DNA from: Actinomarinicola tropica
Lineage (GTDB): Bacteria; Actinomycetota; Acidimicrobiia; Acidimicrobiales; SKKL01
NCBI RefSeq assembly: GCF_009650215.1
Contig: NZ_CP045851.1
Coordinates: forward strand, 3,065,001 to 3,129,000
Reading direction: 5' to 3'
Length of the DNA stretch: 64,000 bases
Shown piece by piece: positions 17,321 to 24,952 of this stretch; position 1 is the stretch's first letter, and each line of letters begins with the position of its first letter. The position numbers and the translations under genes were made by a program. The notes under the pieces are model-generated. The model had not been told where the DNA came from. It did no database searches and saw nothing but the letters and a program-made list of their open reading frames with translations.

Positions 17321-18253
17321 GTGGAGGGGATCGACGGCGGGCACAGGGCGGAGGCGGTCGAGGTCGTCGTCGACCGCTCCGGGGCCGAGCTCGCCGCAGG
17401 TCTCCTCTGGTCCCTCGGCATCTCGGCCCTCGTGGAGGAGGACGCGGCCGACGGTTCGGTGCTGCTGCGCTGCGACGTGCCGCCCGGAGGCGTCGAAGCG
17501 GCCCGTGCCACGCTCGGGACGGTCGCCACGTCGGTCGAGCTCGTCCGCGTGGACGACGGGCTCGACGCCTGGCGCGCCCACGCCGAGGCGGTGCGCGCCG
17601 GCCGGCGCCTGGTCGTCCGGCCGCCCTGGGTGCCGCTCGGCGAGCTGCGGCCCGACGAGGTCGTCGTCGAGCTCGACCCCGGACGGAGCTGGGGTCACGG
17701 CGCGCACCCGACAACCCGGCTGTGCCTCGGCGAGGTCGAGCGCCTCTGCGACCGCGGCGGCATCGACCGCGTCCTCGACGTCGGTTGCGGGAGCGGCGCC
17801 CTCTCGATCGCCGCAGCCCTGCTCGGCGCAGGTCACGTGGTGGCCTGCGACATCGACCCCGAGGCGGTCCGGGCCACCGGAGCGAATGCCGAGCGCAACG
17901 CGGTCGGCGAGCGGATCGCGGCGCGCCTCGTCGACGATCACGAGCGACACGACCCGCTCGCACCCGTCGACGGCACCTTCGATCTCGTCGTCGCCAACAT
18001 CGGGGCGGCCGCGCTGCGCGCTCTCGCGCCGCACCTCCTCGCCCGGCTCTCGTCCGACGGCGTGCTGATCGTCAGCGGGCTGCTCGACCCGCCACCGCCC
18101 GACCTCCCCGCAGCGTTCGCGCCGCTGCAGGTCGCCGCCGACCTGCGGCTCGACGGCTGGACGGCGCTCACGCTGCAGCGCCGGTCGGCGACCGATGAGC
18201 CCGGCGTGACCGCACCGTCATCCCCCGCACACGGAGCGAGGAGGACATCGTGA
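17321..18253 (+). CDS. prmA: PrmA-like methyltransferase (ribosomal protein L11 methyltransferase family)
   Basis: SAM-dependent methyltransferase of 310 residues. The N-terminal 100 residues match the L11-binding region of PrmA (VVVDRSGAELAAGLLWSLG). The catalytic domain starts with DPGRSWGHGAHPTTRLCL near residue 120, the typical PrmA lead-in, followed by SAM motif LDVGCGSGALSIAA near 151, acidic CDIDPEAV, and VANIGAAAL near 226 in place of the usual NI-LA-PL. The target lysines of L11 are the expected substrate, but the changed active-site motif (GAAAL) leaves room for another protein. GTG start; its 3' end overlaps the DUF4287 gene by 4 bases. Confidence 0.85.
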   Translation: MEGIDGGHRAEAVEVVVDRSGAELAAGLLWSLGISALVEEDAADGSVLLRCDVPPGGVEAARATLGTVATSVELVRVDDGLDAWRAHAEAVRAGRRLVVRPPWVPLGELRPDEVVVELDPGRSWGHGAHPTTRLCLGEVERLCDRGGIDRVLDVGCGSGALSIAAALLGAGHVVACDIDPEAVRATGANAERNAVGERIAARLVDDHERHDPLAPVDGTFDLVVANIGAAALRALAPHLLARLSSDGVLIVSGLLDPPPPDLPAAFAPLQVAADLRLDGWTALTLQRRSATDEPGVTAPSSPAHGARRTS

Positions 18254-18465
18254 GCGCAGAGAAGCCGAAGGGTCCGGCGTCGTACTTCCCGTCGATCGAG
18301 CGGACCTACGGGCGACCGATCGACGAGTGGCTCGACCTCGTCCGCGCACGGGGCGACGAGGCGCACATGGCGACGGTCGGCTGGCTGAAGGCCGAGCACG
18401 GCATGGGCCACGGGCACGCCAACGCCATCGTCGCCCACGTACGGGCCGAGTCCGATCGAGCCTGA
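18250..18465 (+). CDS. DUF4287 family small protein
   Basis: A 71-residue soluble protein that matches the short DUF4287 domain: SYFPSIERTYGRPIDEWLDL followed by a helix-turn-helix-like segment GWLKAEHGMGHGHANAIVAH. The family is widespread in actinobacteria and often sits next to methyltransferases or DUF1801/DUF5655 proteins; its biochemical role is unknown to me. The GTG start overlaps the stop of the PrmA-like gene (GTGA). The palindromic repeat A lies immediately downstream. Confidence 0.85.
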   Translation: MSAEKPKGPASYFPSIERTYGRPIDEWLDLVRARGDEAHMATVGWLKAEHGMGHGHANAIVAHVRAESDRA

Positions 18466-18468
18466 GAC

Positions 18469-18609
18469 GTTCTCGGTACGGGACGCGACCCCTGAGGTCG
18501 CGATCGGTACCCAGAACGGCCCCGGCCCGCTTGGTCCCCGGAACGACCACGGCCAGAGGCGTTCTGGGTACGGGACACGACCGGTGAGGTCGAGATCGGT
18601 ACCGAGAAC
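18469..18609. repeat. Repeat A: two 49-bp palindromic units between convergent genes
   Basis: Unit 1 is 18469-18517 and unit 2 is 18561-18609, each followed by the same 12 bases ggccccggcccg. Within each unit the first and last 22 bases pair at 17-18 positions around a 5-base loop. The outer 11 bases are arranged so that the left arm of unit 1 (gttctcggtac) pairs perfectly with the right arm of unit 2, and the right arm of unit 1 pairs perfectly with the left arm of unit 2 (gttctgggtac). The element fills the space between the DUF4287 gene and glgA, which end towards each other, so it may act as a two-way terminator or be a REP/BIME-like element. Confidence 0.85.
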
Positions 18610-18627
18610 GGCCCCGGCCCGGCCGCG

Positions 18628-19821
18628 TCAGAGGAGCGAGCGGTACAGCTCGACGGTGCGGGCCGCGATCTCGGGCCACGCGAAGCGCTCGAGCACCCGG
18701 GCCCGGCCGGCCTGCCCCATGCGTTCGCCGGAGGCGGGGTCGCCCAGCACCTCGTCGATGCGTCCGGCGAGGTCCCGGGCGAACCGGTCGGGATCCGCCG
18801 GCCCGCCGTAGGGATCGTCACCGACCTCGAACGGCACGAGGTGCCCGGTCTCACCGTCGACGACGATCTCGGGGATGCCGCCGACGGCGCTCGCCACCAC
18901 CGGCGTCTCGCACGCCATCGCCTCGACGTTGATGAGGCCGAACGGCTCGTAGACCGACGGGCACACGAAGACGCTCGCCCGGCTCATCAGCTGGACGACC
19001 GCCGGGCGGGGCACGAGGTCGTCGATCCAGAGCACCCCGCCGCGGCGGTCGGTCAGCGTCGCGACCTTGTCGCGGACCTCGGACTCGATCTCGGGCGTGT
19101 CGGGAGAGCCGGCGAGCAGCACCACCTGGGCGTCGCTGCCGAGGTGCCCGACGGCGTCCAGCAGCAGGCTGATGCCCTTCTGCCGGGTGATGCGGCCGAC
19201 GAAGAGGACGAACGGCCGCTCGGGGTCCACCCCGAGGGCGACCAGGTGGTCCGAGCCCGGATCGGGGCGGTACTCGTCGGTGTCGATCCCGTTGTGGACG
19301 ACGTGGACGCGGGCGGGGTCGACATCGGGGTAGCACCGCAGCAGGTCGGCCCGCATGCCGTGGCTCACCGCCACCACCGCGTCAGCACCCGCGAGCGCGG
19401 TGCGCTCCGCCCACGACGACAGGCGGTACCCGCCGCCGAGCTGCTCGGCCTTCCACGGGCGCAGCGGCTCGAGGCTGTGCGCCGTCGTCACGTGCGGGCG
19501 TCCGTAGGTCATCGCCGCCAGGTGCCCCGCCATGCCCGCGTACCAGGTGTGGCTGTGGATCAGGTCGACGCCCTCGAGGCCCGCGGCCATCGCCAGGTCG
19601 ACCGACAGCACCTCGAGCGCGGCGTCGTGCGGACGGTCCCCGGCCAGCGCGTCCCACGGCTGGTACGTGCGGGCGACGAGCGGCGACGGCCGGGGCGCGC
19701 CGAACGCGTGCACCTCGACGTCGACGAGCCGATCGAGCTCGCGGGTGAGGTACTCGACGTGGACGCCCGCGCCGCCGTACACCTCCGGCGGGAACTCACG
19801 CGTGCAGACGGCGACGCGCAC
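18628..19821 (-). CDS. glgA: Glycogen synthase / maltose-1-phosphate synthase, Corynebacterium type (GT4)
   Basis: GT4 glycosyltransferase (397 residues) that uses ADP-glucose. It is the actinobacterial type, unrelated in sequence to the GT5 GlgA of E. coli; in mycobacteria the equivalent (GlgM) makes maltose-1-phosphate for GlgE. Seen are the N-terminal acceptor/donor loop FPPEVYGGAGVHVEYL near residue 10, the phosphate-binding FVGRITRQKG near 205, and the EX7E donor motif within YEPFGLINVEAMACETPVV near 300. GTG 19821 lies two bases after the stop of glgC, so the two are coupled: GlgC makes the ADP-glucose this enzyme uses. Confidence 0.94.
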   Translation of the reverse strand: MRVAVCTREFPPEVYGGAGVHVEYLTRELDRLVDVEVHAFGAPRPSPLVARTYQPWDALAGDRPHDAALEVLSVDLAMAAGLEGVDLIHSHTWYAGMAGHLAAMTYGRPHVTTAHSLEPLRPWKAEQLGGGYRLSSWAERTALAGADAVVAVSHGMRADLLRCYPDVDPARVHVVHNGIDTDEYRPDPGSDHLVALGVDPERPFVLFVGRITRQKGISLLLDAVGHLGSDAQVVLLAGSPDTPEIESEVRDKVATLTDRRGGVLWIDDLVPRPAVVQLMSRASVFVCPSVYEPFGLINVEAMACETPVVASAVGGIPEIVVDGETGHLVPFEVGDDPYGGPADPDRFARDLAGRIDEVLGDPASGERMGQAGRARVLERFAWPEIAARTVELYRSLL

Positions 19822-19823
19822 GG

Positions 19824-21062
19824 TCAGCCCGGGGGGACGAGCTGGTGCTTGCCGATCGCGACCACGCCGCCGGCGGACACGGTGAAGCGCTCGGCGTCCA
19901 GGTCGGGATCGACGCCGATCTGCACGCCGGGGGGTACCACGACGCCCTTGTCGATGATCGCTCGGCGCACGACCGCGCCGGCACCGATCCGGACGTCGTG
20001 CATGATCACCGAGTCCTCGACCAGCGCGCCGGCGTCGACCTTCACGTTCGGGGAGATCACCGACCTCCGCACGGTGCCGCCCGAGATGATCGCCCCCGCG
20101 CACACGATCGAGTTGATCGCCTGGCCGGTGCGGCCCTCGCCGTCGAGCACGAACTTGGCGGGCGGGAGCGACCCGACCGACGTGAGGATCGGCCACTCGC
20201 GGTTGTAGAGGTTGAACACGGGGTGGACGTCGACGAGGTCCATGTGCGACTCGTGGAAGGCGTCGAGCGTCCCGACGTCGCGCCAGTAGCCCTGGTCCCG
20301 AGGCGTCGATCCGGGGATGACGTTGTGCGTGAAGTCGTAGGCCTGGGCCACGCCGGACTCGACGAGGAGCGGGATGATGCTGCCGCCGACGTCGTGGGCC
20401 GAGCTCGAGTCGAGGGCGTCGGTGTTCAGGACCTCGAGGAGCGTCTCGGTGGTGAACACGTAGTTGCCCATCGAGCCGAGCACCATCGTCGGGTCGTCGG
20501 CGAGCCCCTCGACGTCGGCGGGCTTCTCCCGGAACCGGGCGATGCGGTTGCCGTCGCCGAGCTCGAGGACGCCGAACTGATCGGCCTGGTCGACCGGGAC
20601 CCGCAGGGCGGCGACCGTGACGCCGGCGCCGCTCTCGATGTGCTGCTCGACCATCTGGCGGGGGTCCATCCGGTAGATGTGGTCGGCGCCGAAGACGAGG
20701 ATGTACTCGGGCTGCTCGTCGGTGATGATGTTCAGGTTCTGGAAGATGGCGTCGGCCGACCCCGAGAACCAGAACGGACCCCGTCGCATCTGGGCCGGGA
20801 CGGTCGTGACGTAGTTGCCGAGCAGCGTCGACAGCGGCCAGGTGCGGGAGACGTGCACGTCGAGGCTGTGGCTCTTGTACTGGGTCAGCACGACGATCTT
20901 GCGGTAGCCGCCGTTGACCAGGTTCGACAGCACGAAGTCGATCAGCCGGTAGTGGCCGCCGTAGGGCACCGCGGGCTTGGCCCGGTCGGCGGTCAACGGG
21001 GACAGGCGCTTGCCCTCACCACCGGCGAGGACCATGCACAGGACGCGCGACGGGTCGACCAC
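19824..21062 (-). CDS. glgC: Glucose-1-phosphate adenylyltransferase
   Basis: Makes ADP-glucose from ATP and glucose-1-phosphate, the committed step of glycogen synthesis. The 412-residue protein has the nucleotide-binding [19 protein letters not shown] near residue 12, [12 protein letters not shown] near 98, [11 protein letters not shown] near 124, the glucose-1-phosphate site [10 protein letters not shown] near 190, and a C-terminal left-handed beta-helix ([20 protein letters not shown]). GTG 21062 is chosen because TAGGGT lies seven bases before it; the upstream in-frame GTG 21071 would overlap that box. Allosteric control by glycolytic intermediates is known for the family. Confidence 0.97.
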   Translation of the reverse strand: MVDPSRVLCMVLAGGEGKRLSPLTADRAKPAVPYGGHYRLIDFVLSNLVNGGYRKIVVLTQYKSHSLDVHVSRTWPLSTLLGNYVTTVPAQMRRGPFWFSGSADAIFQNLNIITDEQPEYILVFGADHIYRMDPRQMVEQHIESGAGVTVAALRVPVDQADQFGVLELGDGNRIARFREKPADVEGLADDPTMVLGSMGNYVFTTETLLEVLNTDALDSSSAHDVGGSIIPLLVESGVAQAYDFTHNVIPGSTPRDQGYWRDVGTLDAFHESHMDLVDVHPVFNLYNREWPILTSVGSLPPAKFVLDGEGRTGQAINSIVCAGAIISGGTVRRSVISPNVKVDAGALVEDSVIMHDVRIGAGAVVRRAIIDKGVVVPPGVQIGVDPDLDAERFTVSAGGVVAIGKHQLVPPG

Positions 21063-21069
21063 GGCGGTC

Positions 21070-21075
21070 ACCCTA
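21070..21075 (-). promoter_or_regulatory. Putative leaderless -10 box for glgC-glgA
   Basis: TAGGGT on the minus strand, seven bases before GTG 21062. The following bases (GACCGCC then GTG) match the arrangement in front of the second glgX at 36123. Confidence 0.5.
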
Positions 21076-21125
21076 CTGGCGCGCCGACGCCGCGAACGCG
21101 GGCCGAACCGCGAGGCGGAGCGTCG

Positions 21126-21980
21126 TCAGCGACCGGCCGAGACCGCCGCGACGCGCGCCGCGTGCTCGGCCGCGAGGTCCGCCAGGTGGGTGGACGCAGG
21201 GGGCCGGGCGTGGTCGTGCGCGGGTTCGCCGTCGAAGCGCACCGTGCGCAGGGGCCACCCACCCACCTCGAGTCCGGCGGGCCCGGGGCGCACGTCGCGC
21301 TCGTGGCGGTTCCACGCCGAGAGGCCGAGGCCGAGGTCGGGCGTGGGGTGCGCACCGAACCACGACAGCCCGACGTCGAACGACGGCAGCGGCCGATCCC
21401 CCGCGTCGGTCCGCCCCTCGTCGCAGGAGCGGAGCAGCTGCTGCTTCCGCCAGCGGAGGAGCCGGCGCGCTCCGAGGGTGGACGGCCAGCTGATGAGGTC
21501 GGGGTCGTGGAACCCCTCCCGAGCGAGGTCGGACGAGGACGGCCAGCATCCGTCGTCGTCGAGGGGCACCGCCACGCGGGGGACGACGCTGACGCCGTCG
21601 CCGTCGGCGAGCTCGACGAAGTCGTCGAGTCGCCGGTACGTGCACGCGTCGTCGGGGAGGCTGAGGACGCGGCGGTGGCCTCGATCGAGCAGGGCGGACA
21701 CCCCCCAGGGGACGAGCGCTGTGCGCGCCCGGGCGACGCCGTGCACCGCCAGGAGGTCGCGGCGACGATCCGGCCGGAGGTCCAGCGCCCTCGCGTCGAG
21801 CTGCTCGACCGAGTCGGCGATGTCGACGGTGGCGCCGCGGAGCTGGTCGACCACCACGACCGCGACCGGCGCCTCCGGGTGGAAGGTCACGAAGGACTCG
21901 ACGGCGACGGCGGCCAGGTCGAGCCTGTCGCGCGAGGTCACGACCAGGGCGGCGAGCCCGGTGGTCCCCTCCAGGGGCAT
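21126..21980 (-). CDS. Glycosyltransferase-like protein with a degenerate nucleotide-sugar site
   Basis: A 284-residue soluble protein, last gene of a three-gene operon with a nucleotidyltransferase and a 4,6-dehydratase. Its order of elements follows the N-terminal GT-A domain of the large glycosyltransferase at 32107-34503: VESFVTFHPEAPVAVVVVD compares with SSFLEHHPGATLDVLVVD, RVLSLPDDACTY with MYLDPDIVVFD, and LSAWNRHERDV with AYWNLHERPL. The metal-binding D-x-D is replaced by PDD, so activity with a nucleotide-sugar is uncertain. No membrane segment. ATG 21980 overlaps the upstream stop by one base (TGATG). The substrate is unknown; a sugar-binding or glycosyltransferase role in surface polysaccharide is inferred from context. 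Confidence 0.75.
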   Translation of the reverse strand: MPLEGTTGLAALVVTSRDRLDLAAVAVESFVTFHPEAPVAVVVVDQLRGATVDIADSVEQLDARALDLRPDRRRDLLAVHGVARARTALVPWGVSALLDRGHRRVLSLPDDACTYRRLDDFVELADGDGVSVVPRVAVPLDDDGCWPSSSDLAREGFHDPDLISWPSTLGARRLLRWRKQQLLRSCDEGRTDAGDRPLPSFDVGLSWFGAHPTPDLGLGLSAWNRHERDVRPGPAGLEVGGWPLRTVRFDGEPAHDHARPPASTHLADLAAEHAARVAAVSAGR

Positions 21981-22717
21981 CAGCTCGGGCCCGGCAGGAT
22001 CGCGGCACGGCGCTCGGCGAACTCGCGCTGCGCCCGCTCGTGGTCCTCGGGTCGCCCGATGTCGGCCCAGTACCCGTCGAACCGGTGGACGGCGACCTCC
22101 TCGCCGGCGTCGAGGAGCTCGGCCACCACCTCGTCGAAGTCGACGGGACCGTCACGCCGGGCGATGCGCTGGGCCGCCGGGCCGTAGACGTTCACGCCGA
22201 TCGCGCACGCCAGCTCGTACTCGGGCTTCTCGCGGATCCGGAGCAGGCGATCCCCGTCGACGTCGACGACACCGAACTCGATCGGGAACGTCCGGCGCTG
22301 GACCGTGACCGTCATCGCCGCGCCGGTCCGCCGGTGCGTCGCGAGGACGTCGGCCACGTCGAGGTCGGTCAGCACGTCACCGTTGACGACGAGCAGGTCG
22401 GCGGGACACGGCGCGACGAGGCGCAGCGCACCCGCCGTGCCGAGCGGCTCGACCTCCCGCACGGTGCGCACCTGCAGCGAGGACGCGTGGCGGGCCGTCG
22501 CCAGGTAGGCCTCGATCAGCTCCCCGAGGTGGCCGAGGGAGATCGTGACCTCGTCGAAGCCGGCGTGCTCCAGCTGGCGCAGCAGGATCTCGAGGATCGG
22601 GAGCTCACCGATCGGCACGAGCGGCTTCGGGAACAGGCTCGTGAACGGCTCGAGGCGTCGACCACGACCGCCGGCGAGGACCACCACACCCACATCCGTC
22701 GGCACCGCGACGCTCAC
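21980..22717 (-). CDS. Nucleotide-sugar pyrophosphorylase (NTP transferase family)
   Basis: A 245-residue nucleotidyltransferase that joins a sugar-1-phosphate to a nucleoside triphosphate. The N-terminus has the signature VVLAGGRGRRLEPFTSLFPKP, followed by LLVVNGDVLTDLD (metal-binding aspartate) and RIREKPEYE (sugar-phosphate site). It lacks the extra CBS pair of some guanylyltransferases and the left-handed helix of GlgC. It lies 8 bases after the 4,6-dehydratase gene. It probably supplies the NDP-sugar that the dehydratase modifies. Base specificity (UTP, GTP or CTP) cannot be told. Confidence 0.9.
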   Translation of the reverse strand: MSVAVPTDVGVVVLAGGRGRRLEPFTSLFPKPLVPIGELPILEILLRQLEHAGFDEVTISLGHLGELIEAYLATARHASSLQVRTVREVEPLGTAGALRLVAPCPADLLVVNGDVLTDLDVADVLATHRRTGAAMTVTVQRRTFPIEFGVVDVDGDRLLRIREKPEYELACAIGVNVYGPAAQRIARRDGPVDFDEVVAELLDAGEEVAVHRFDGYWADIGRPEDHERAQREFAERRAAILPGPS

Positions 22718-22724
22718 GTGTCCC

Positions 22725-23732
22725 TCACAGCGCGAACCGCGTGACGTCGAACATCTCCCGATGGTCCCGGATCCACGCAGCGGTGCGTTCCAGGCCGGCG
22801 CGCAGGTCCACCGACGGCTCCCACCCGGTCAGCGCACGGAGGCGCGAGGCGTCGGCCACGAGGCGGTCGACCTCGCTCGAGCGCGGACGGGTGCGCGCCT
22901 CCTCGGTCACGATCTCGAGCGGTCGTCCGACCACCTCCGCCACCAGGTCGACGAGCCGACCGATCGAGGTCTCGACGCCGGTCCCGATGTTGAGGACCTG
23001 GCCGCGCGCGTCGGCGCACGCCCCGATGGCCAGGAGGCCGGCGACGGTGTCCTCGACGAACGTCAGGTCGCGCGTGGGCCACGTGGACCCCAGCCGCACC
23101 TGGCCGCCGGCGATGGCCTGGCTCAGCACGGTGGGCACGATCGCACGGGCCGTCTGGCCCGGTCCGTAGACGTTGAACGGCCGGGCGAGGGCGACGTCGA
23201 TCCCGAAGCTGCGGTGGAAGCTCAGCGCCAGCTGGTCGGCCCCGACCTTGCTGGCGGCGTAGGGCGACTGGGCGTTGAGCGGATGCTCCTCGTCGATGGG
23301 CGTTCGCTGCGCGCTGCCGTAGACCTCGCTGGTCGACATCTGGACGACGCGGGACGCCGCACCGGCGCGCAGCGCCTCCAGGACGTTGAGCGTGCCGACC
23401 GTGTTCGTCTCGAGCACGTCGCGCGGGGCGCGGTAGCTGTGGGGGATGCCGACGTGCGCGGCGAGGTGGAAGACCACGTCGCACCCGTCGACGGCTCGAC
23501 GCACCCACTCGACGTCGCGCACGTCGCCGGGGTGCACGTCGATCGCGACCCGGCGCTCGGCGTCGAGCAGGTCGAGGCGGCCGGCCGACCCGTCGCCCCG
23601 GTAGTGGGTGAGGGCGTGCACGCTCGCCCCGCGGTCGACGAGGGCGGCGACGAGCTGGCTGCCCACGAACCCTCCGGCGCCGGTGACAGCGACGCGGCGG
23701 CCGCTCCAGTCGCGATCGGCTGCGGCGGACAC
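22725..23732 (-). CDS. NAD-dependent NDP-sugar 4,6-dehydratase/epimerase (LegB-like SDR)
   Basis: Extended short-chain dehydrogenase of 335 residues. It has VTGAGGFVGSQL near residue 16 (NAD binding), HLAAHVGIPHSY, the catalytic STSEVYG and YAASK (Tyr-x-x-x-Lys) near 155, and RPFNVYGPGQTARAIVPTVL. The last motif and the PTRDLTFVEDT segment resemble LegB-type NDP-GlcNAc 4,6-dehydratases, but no other legionaminic acid genes (aminotransferase, NeuB-type synthase) are in the window, so the end product is open. GTG 23732 is placed by a TAGATT box seven bases upstream. First gene of a three-gene operon, divergent from the glycosyltransferase operon at 23777. Confidence 0.9.
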   Translation of the reverse strand: MSAAADRDWSGRRVAVTGAGGFVGSQLVAALVDRGASVHALTHYRGDGSAGRLDLLDAERRVAIDVHPGDVRDVEWVRRAVDGCDVVFHLAAHVGIPHSYRAPRDVLETNTVGTLNVLEALRAGAASRVVQMSTSEVYGSAQRTPIDEEHPLNAQSPYAASKVGADQLALSFHRSFGIDVALARPFNVYGPGQTARAIVPTVLSQAIAGGQVRLGSTWPTRDLTFVEDTVAGLLAIGACADARGQVLNIGTGVETSIGRLVDLVAEVVGRPLEIVTEEARTRPRSSEVDRLVADASRLRALTGWEPSVDLRAGLERTAAWIRDHREMFDVTRFAL

Positions 23733-23739
23733 CGACGGG

Positions 23740-23745
23740 AATCTA
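23740..23745 (-). promoter_or_regulatory. Putative leaderless -10 box for the dehydratase operon
   Basis: TAGATT on the minus strand, seven bases before GTG 23732. Confidence 0.5.
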
Positions 23746-23763
23746 GCGGAGACCCCCGACCGG

Positions 23764-23769
23764 TAAGGT
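23764..23769 (+). promoter_or_regulatory. Putative leaderless -10 box for the 23777-29942 operon
   Basis: TAAGGT, seven bases before GTG 23777. It faces away from the dehydratase box in the same 44-base gap, so both halves of the polysaccharide locus fire from one small region. Confidence 0.5.
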
Positions 23770-23776
23770 CGCCCGG

Positions 23777-24952
23777 GTGCGGCTCCTCATCGTCGGCATG
23801 CCCGAGAGCATCCACCTCCAGCGGTCGACGACGCTGCTCGAGGGCCTCGGGTGGGACGTGCACGTGGTCGCTGCGACCAGTGCTGACTGGTACCGCGGCT
23901 TCGGCGACGTGACGCTCCACAGCACGCGGCCGCCGGGCGACCTGGGACCCCAACCCGGAGCCCGGATGGTCGACCACAGCCGACGGGCGGCGGAGCTCGC
24001 ACCGCTCGGCCTCGCGGCCCGCGCTGTCCTCCTCGCCGAGATCATCGACGACGTGGCGCCCGACGTGGTCCACAGCCACCAGCTCACGATCGCCGGGGCC
24101 ATGGCCGCCCTGGCTCGGCGGCACGTGCGTCGACCGTTCCCCCGGTGGGTCGTGTCGAACTGGGGCAGCGACCTCCAGTTCTGGGCGCGCGACCCCGAGT
24201 GGGCGCGGGTCCTCCGCTCGATCCTCCGGGACTGCGACGCCTACTGGTGCGAGTGCCACCGCGACGTCGGCCACGCCTGGCGAGAGGGGTTCCGGGGCAC
24301 GGTCCTCCCGGTGCTCCCCGTCGCCGGCGGCATCGACCTCGACGAGGCCGGGCGCCGACGGGCACCGGGACCGACCTCGGCCCGGCGCAGCATCGCCCTC
24401 AAGGGCTACGACCACCTCCTCGGCCGAGGTCTCGTGGCCCTCGACGCCCTCGACGCCTGCGGCGACCTGCTCGAGGGCTACGAGGTGACCGTCTACGCAC
24501 CCTCGGGCGAGCACGTCGTGCAGGCCGCCCACCGGCTCACCCAGCACGGAGCGCACGTCACGGTGCTCCGCGACGTGCCCTACGACGAGATCCTGGCGGC
24601 CCACGGGCGCGCCCGCACCTCGATCGGCCTCAGCGTCGCCGATGGCACCAGCACGGCGTTCCTCGAAGCGCTGGTGGGCGGCAGCTTCCCCATCCAGTCC
24701 CGCTCTGCCTGCGCCGACGAGTGGATCGACGACGGCACCACCGGCCTGCTCGTCGACGCCCAGGACGTCCGCGCCGTCCACGACGCCATCCGGCGTGCGC
24801 TCACCGACGACGACCTCGTCGACGAGGCGACGCCGGCCAACGACGCCGCGGTGCGCATGCACCTCGATCGCCGCGAGATCGCCCGCCGCACGGTCGCCGC
24901 CTACGAGCAGGTCCTCGCCGCGCCGCCGATCGGCGCCCGGGACGTCGCATGA
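23777..24952 (+). CDS. Glycosyltransferase, family 4 (group 1)
   Basis: A 391-residue GT-B glycosyltransferase for surface polysaccharide assembly. The N-terminal half has a Rossmann start MRLLIVGMPESIHLQRSTTL and the motif DVVHSHQLTIAGA near 97. The C-terminal half has IALKGYDHLLGRG, and a donor-site region STAFLEALVGGSFPIQS near residue 293 that fits the E-x7-E position of GT4, though the first acidic residue is weak. No membrane segment. First gene of a six-gene run in which each stop overlaps the next start by 4 bases. Donor and acceptor unknown. Confidence 0.85.
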   Translation: MRLLIVGMPESIHLQRSTTLLEGLGWDVHVVAATSADWYRGFGDVTLHSTRPPGDLGPQPGARMVDHSRRAAELAPLGLAARAVLLAEIIDDVAPDVVHSHQLTIAGAMAALARRHVRRPFPRWVVSNWGSDLQFWARDPEWARVLRSILRDCDAYWCECHRDVGHAWREGFRGTVLPVLPVAGGIDLDEAGRRRAPGPTSARRSIALKGYDHLLGRGLVALDALDACGDLLEGYEVTVYAPSGEHVVQAAHRLTQHGAHVTVLRDVPYDEILAAHGRARTSIGLSVADGTSTAFLEALVGGSFPIQSRSACADEWIDDGTTGLLVDAQDVRAVHDAIRRALTDDDLVDEATPANDAAVRMHLDRREIARRTVAAYEQVLAAPPIGARDVA

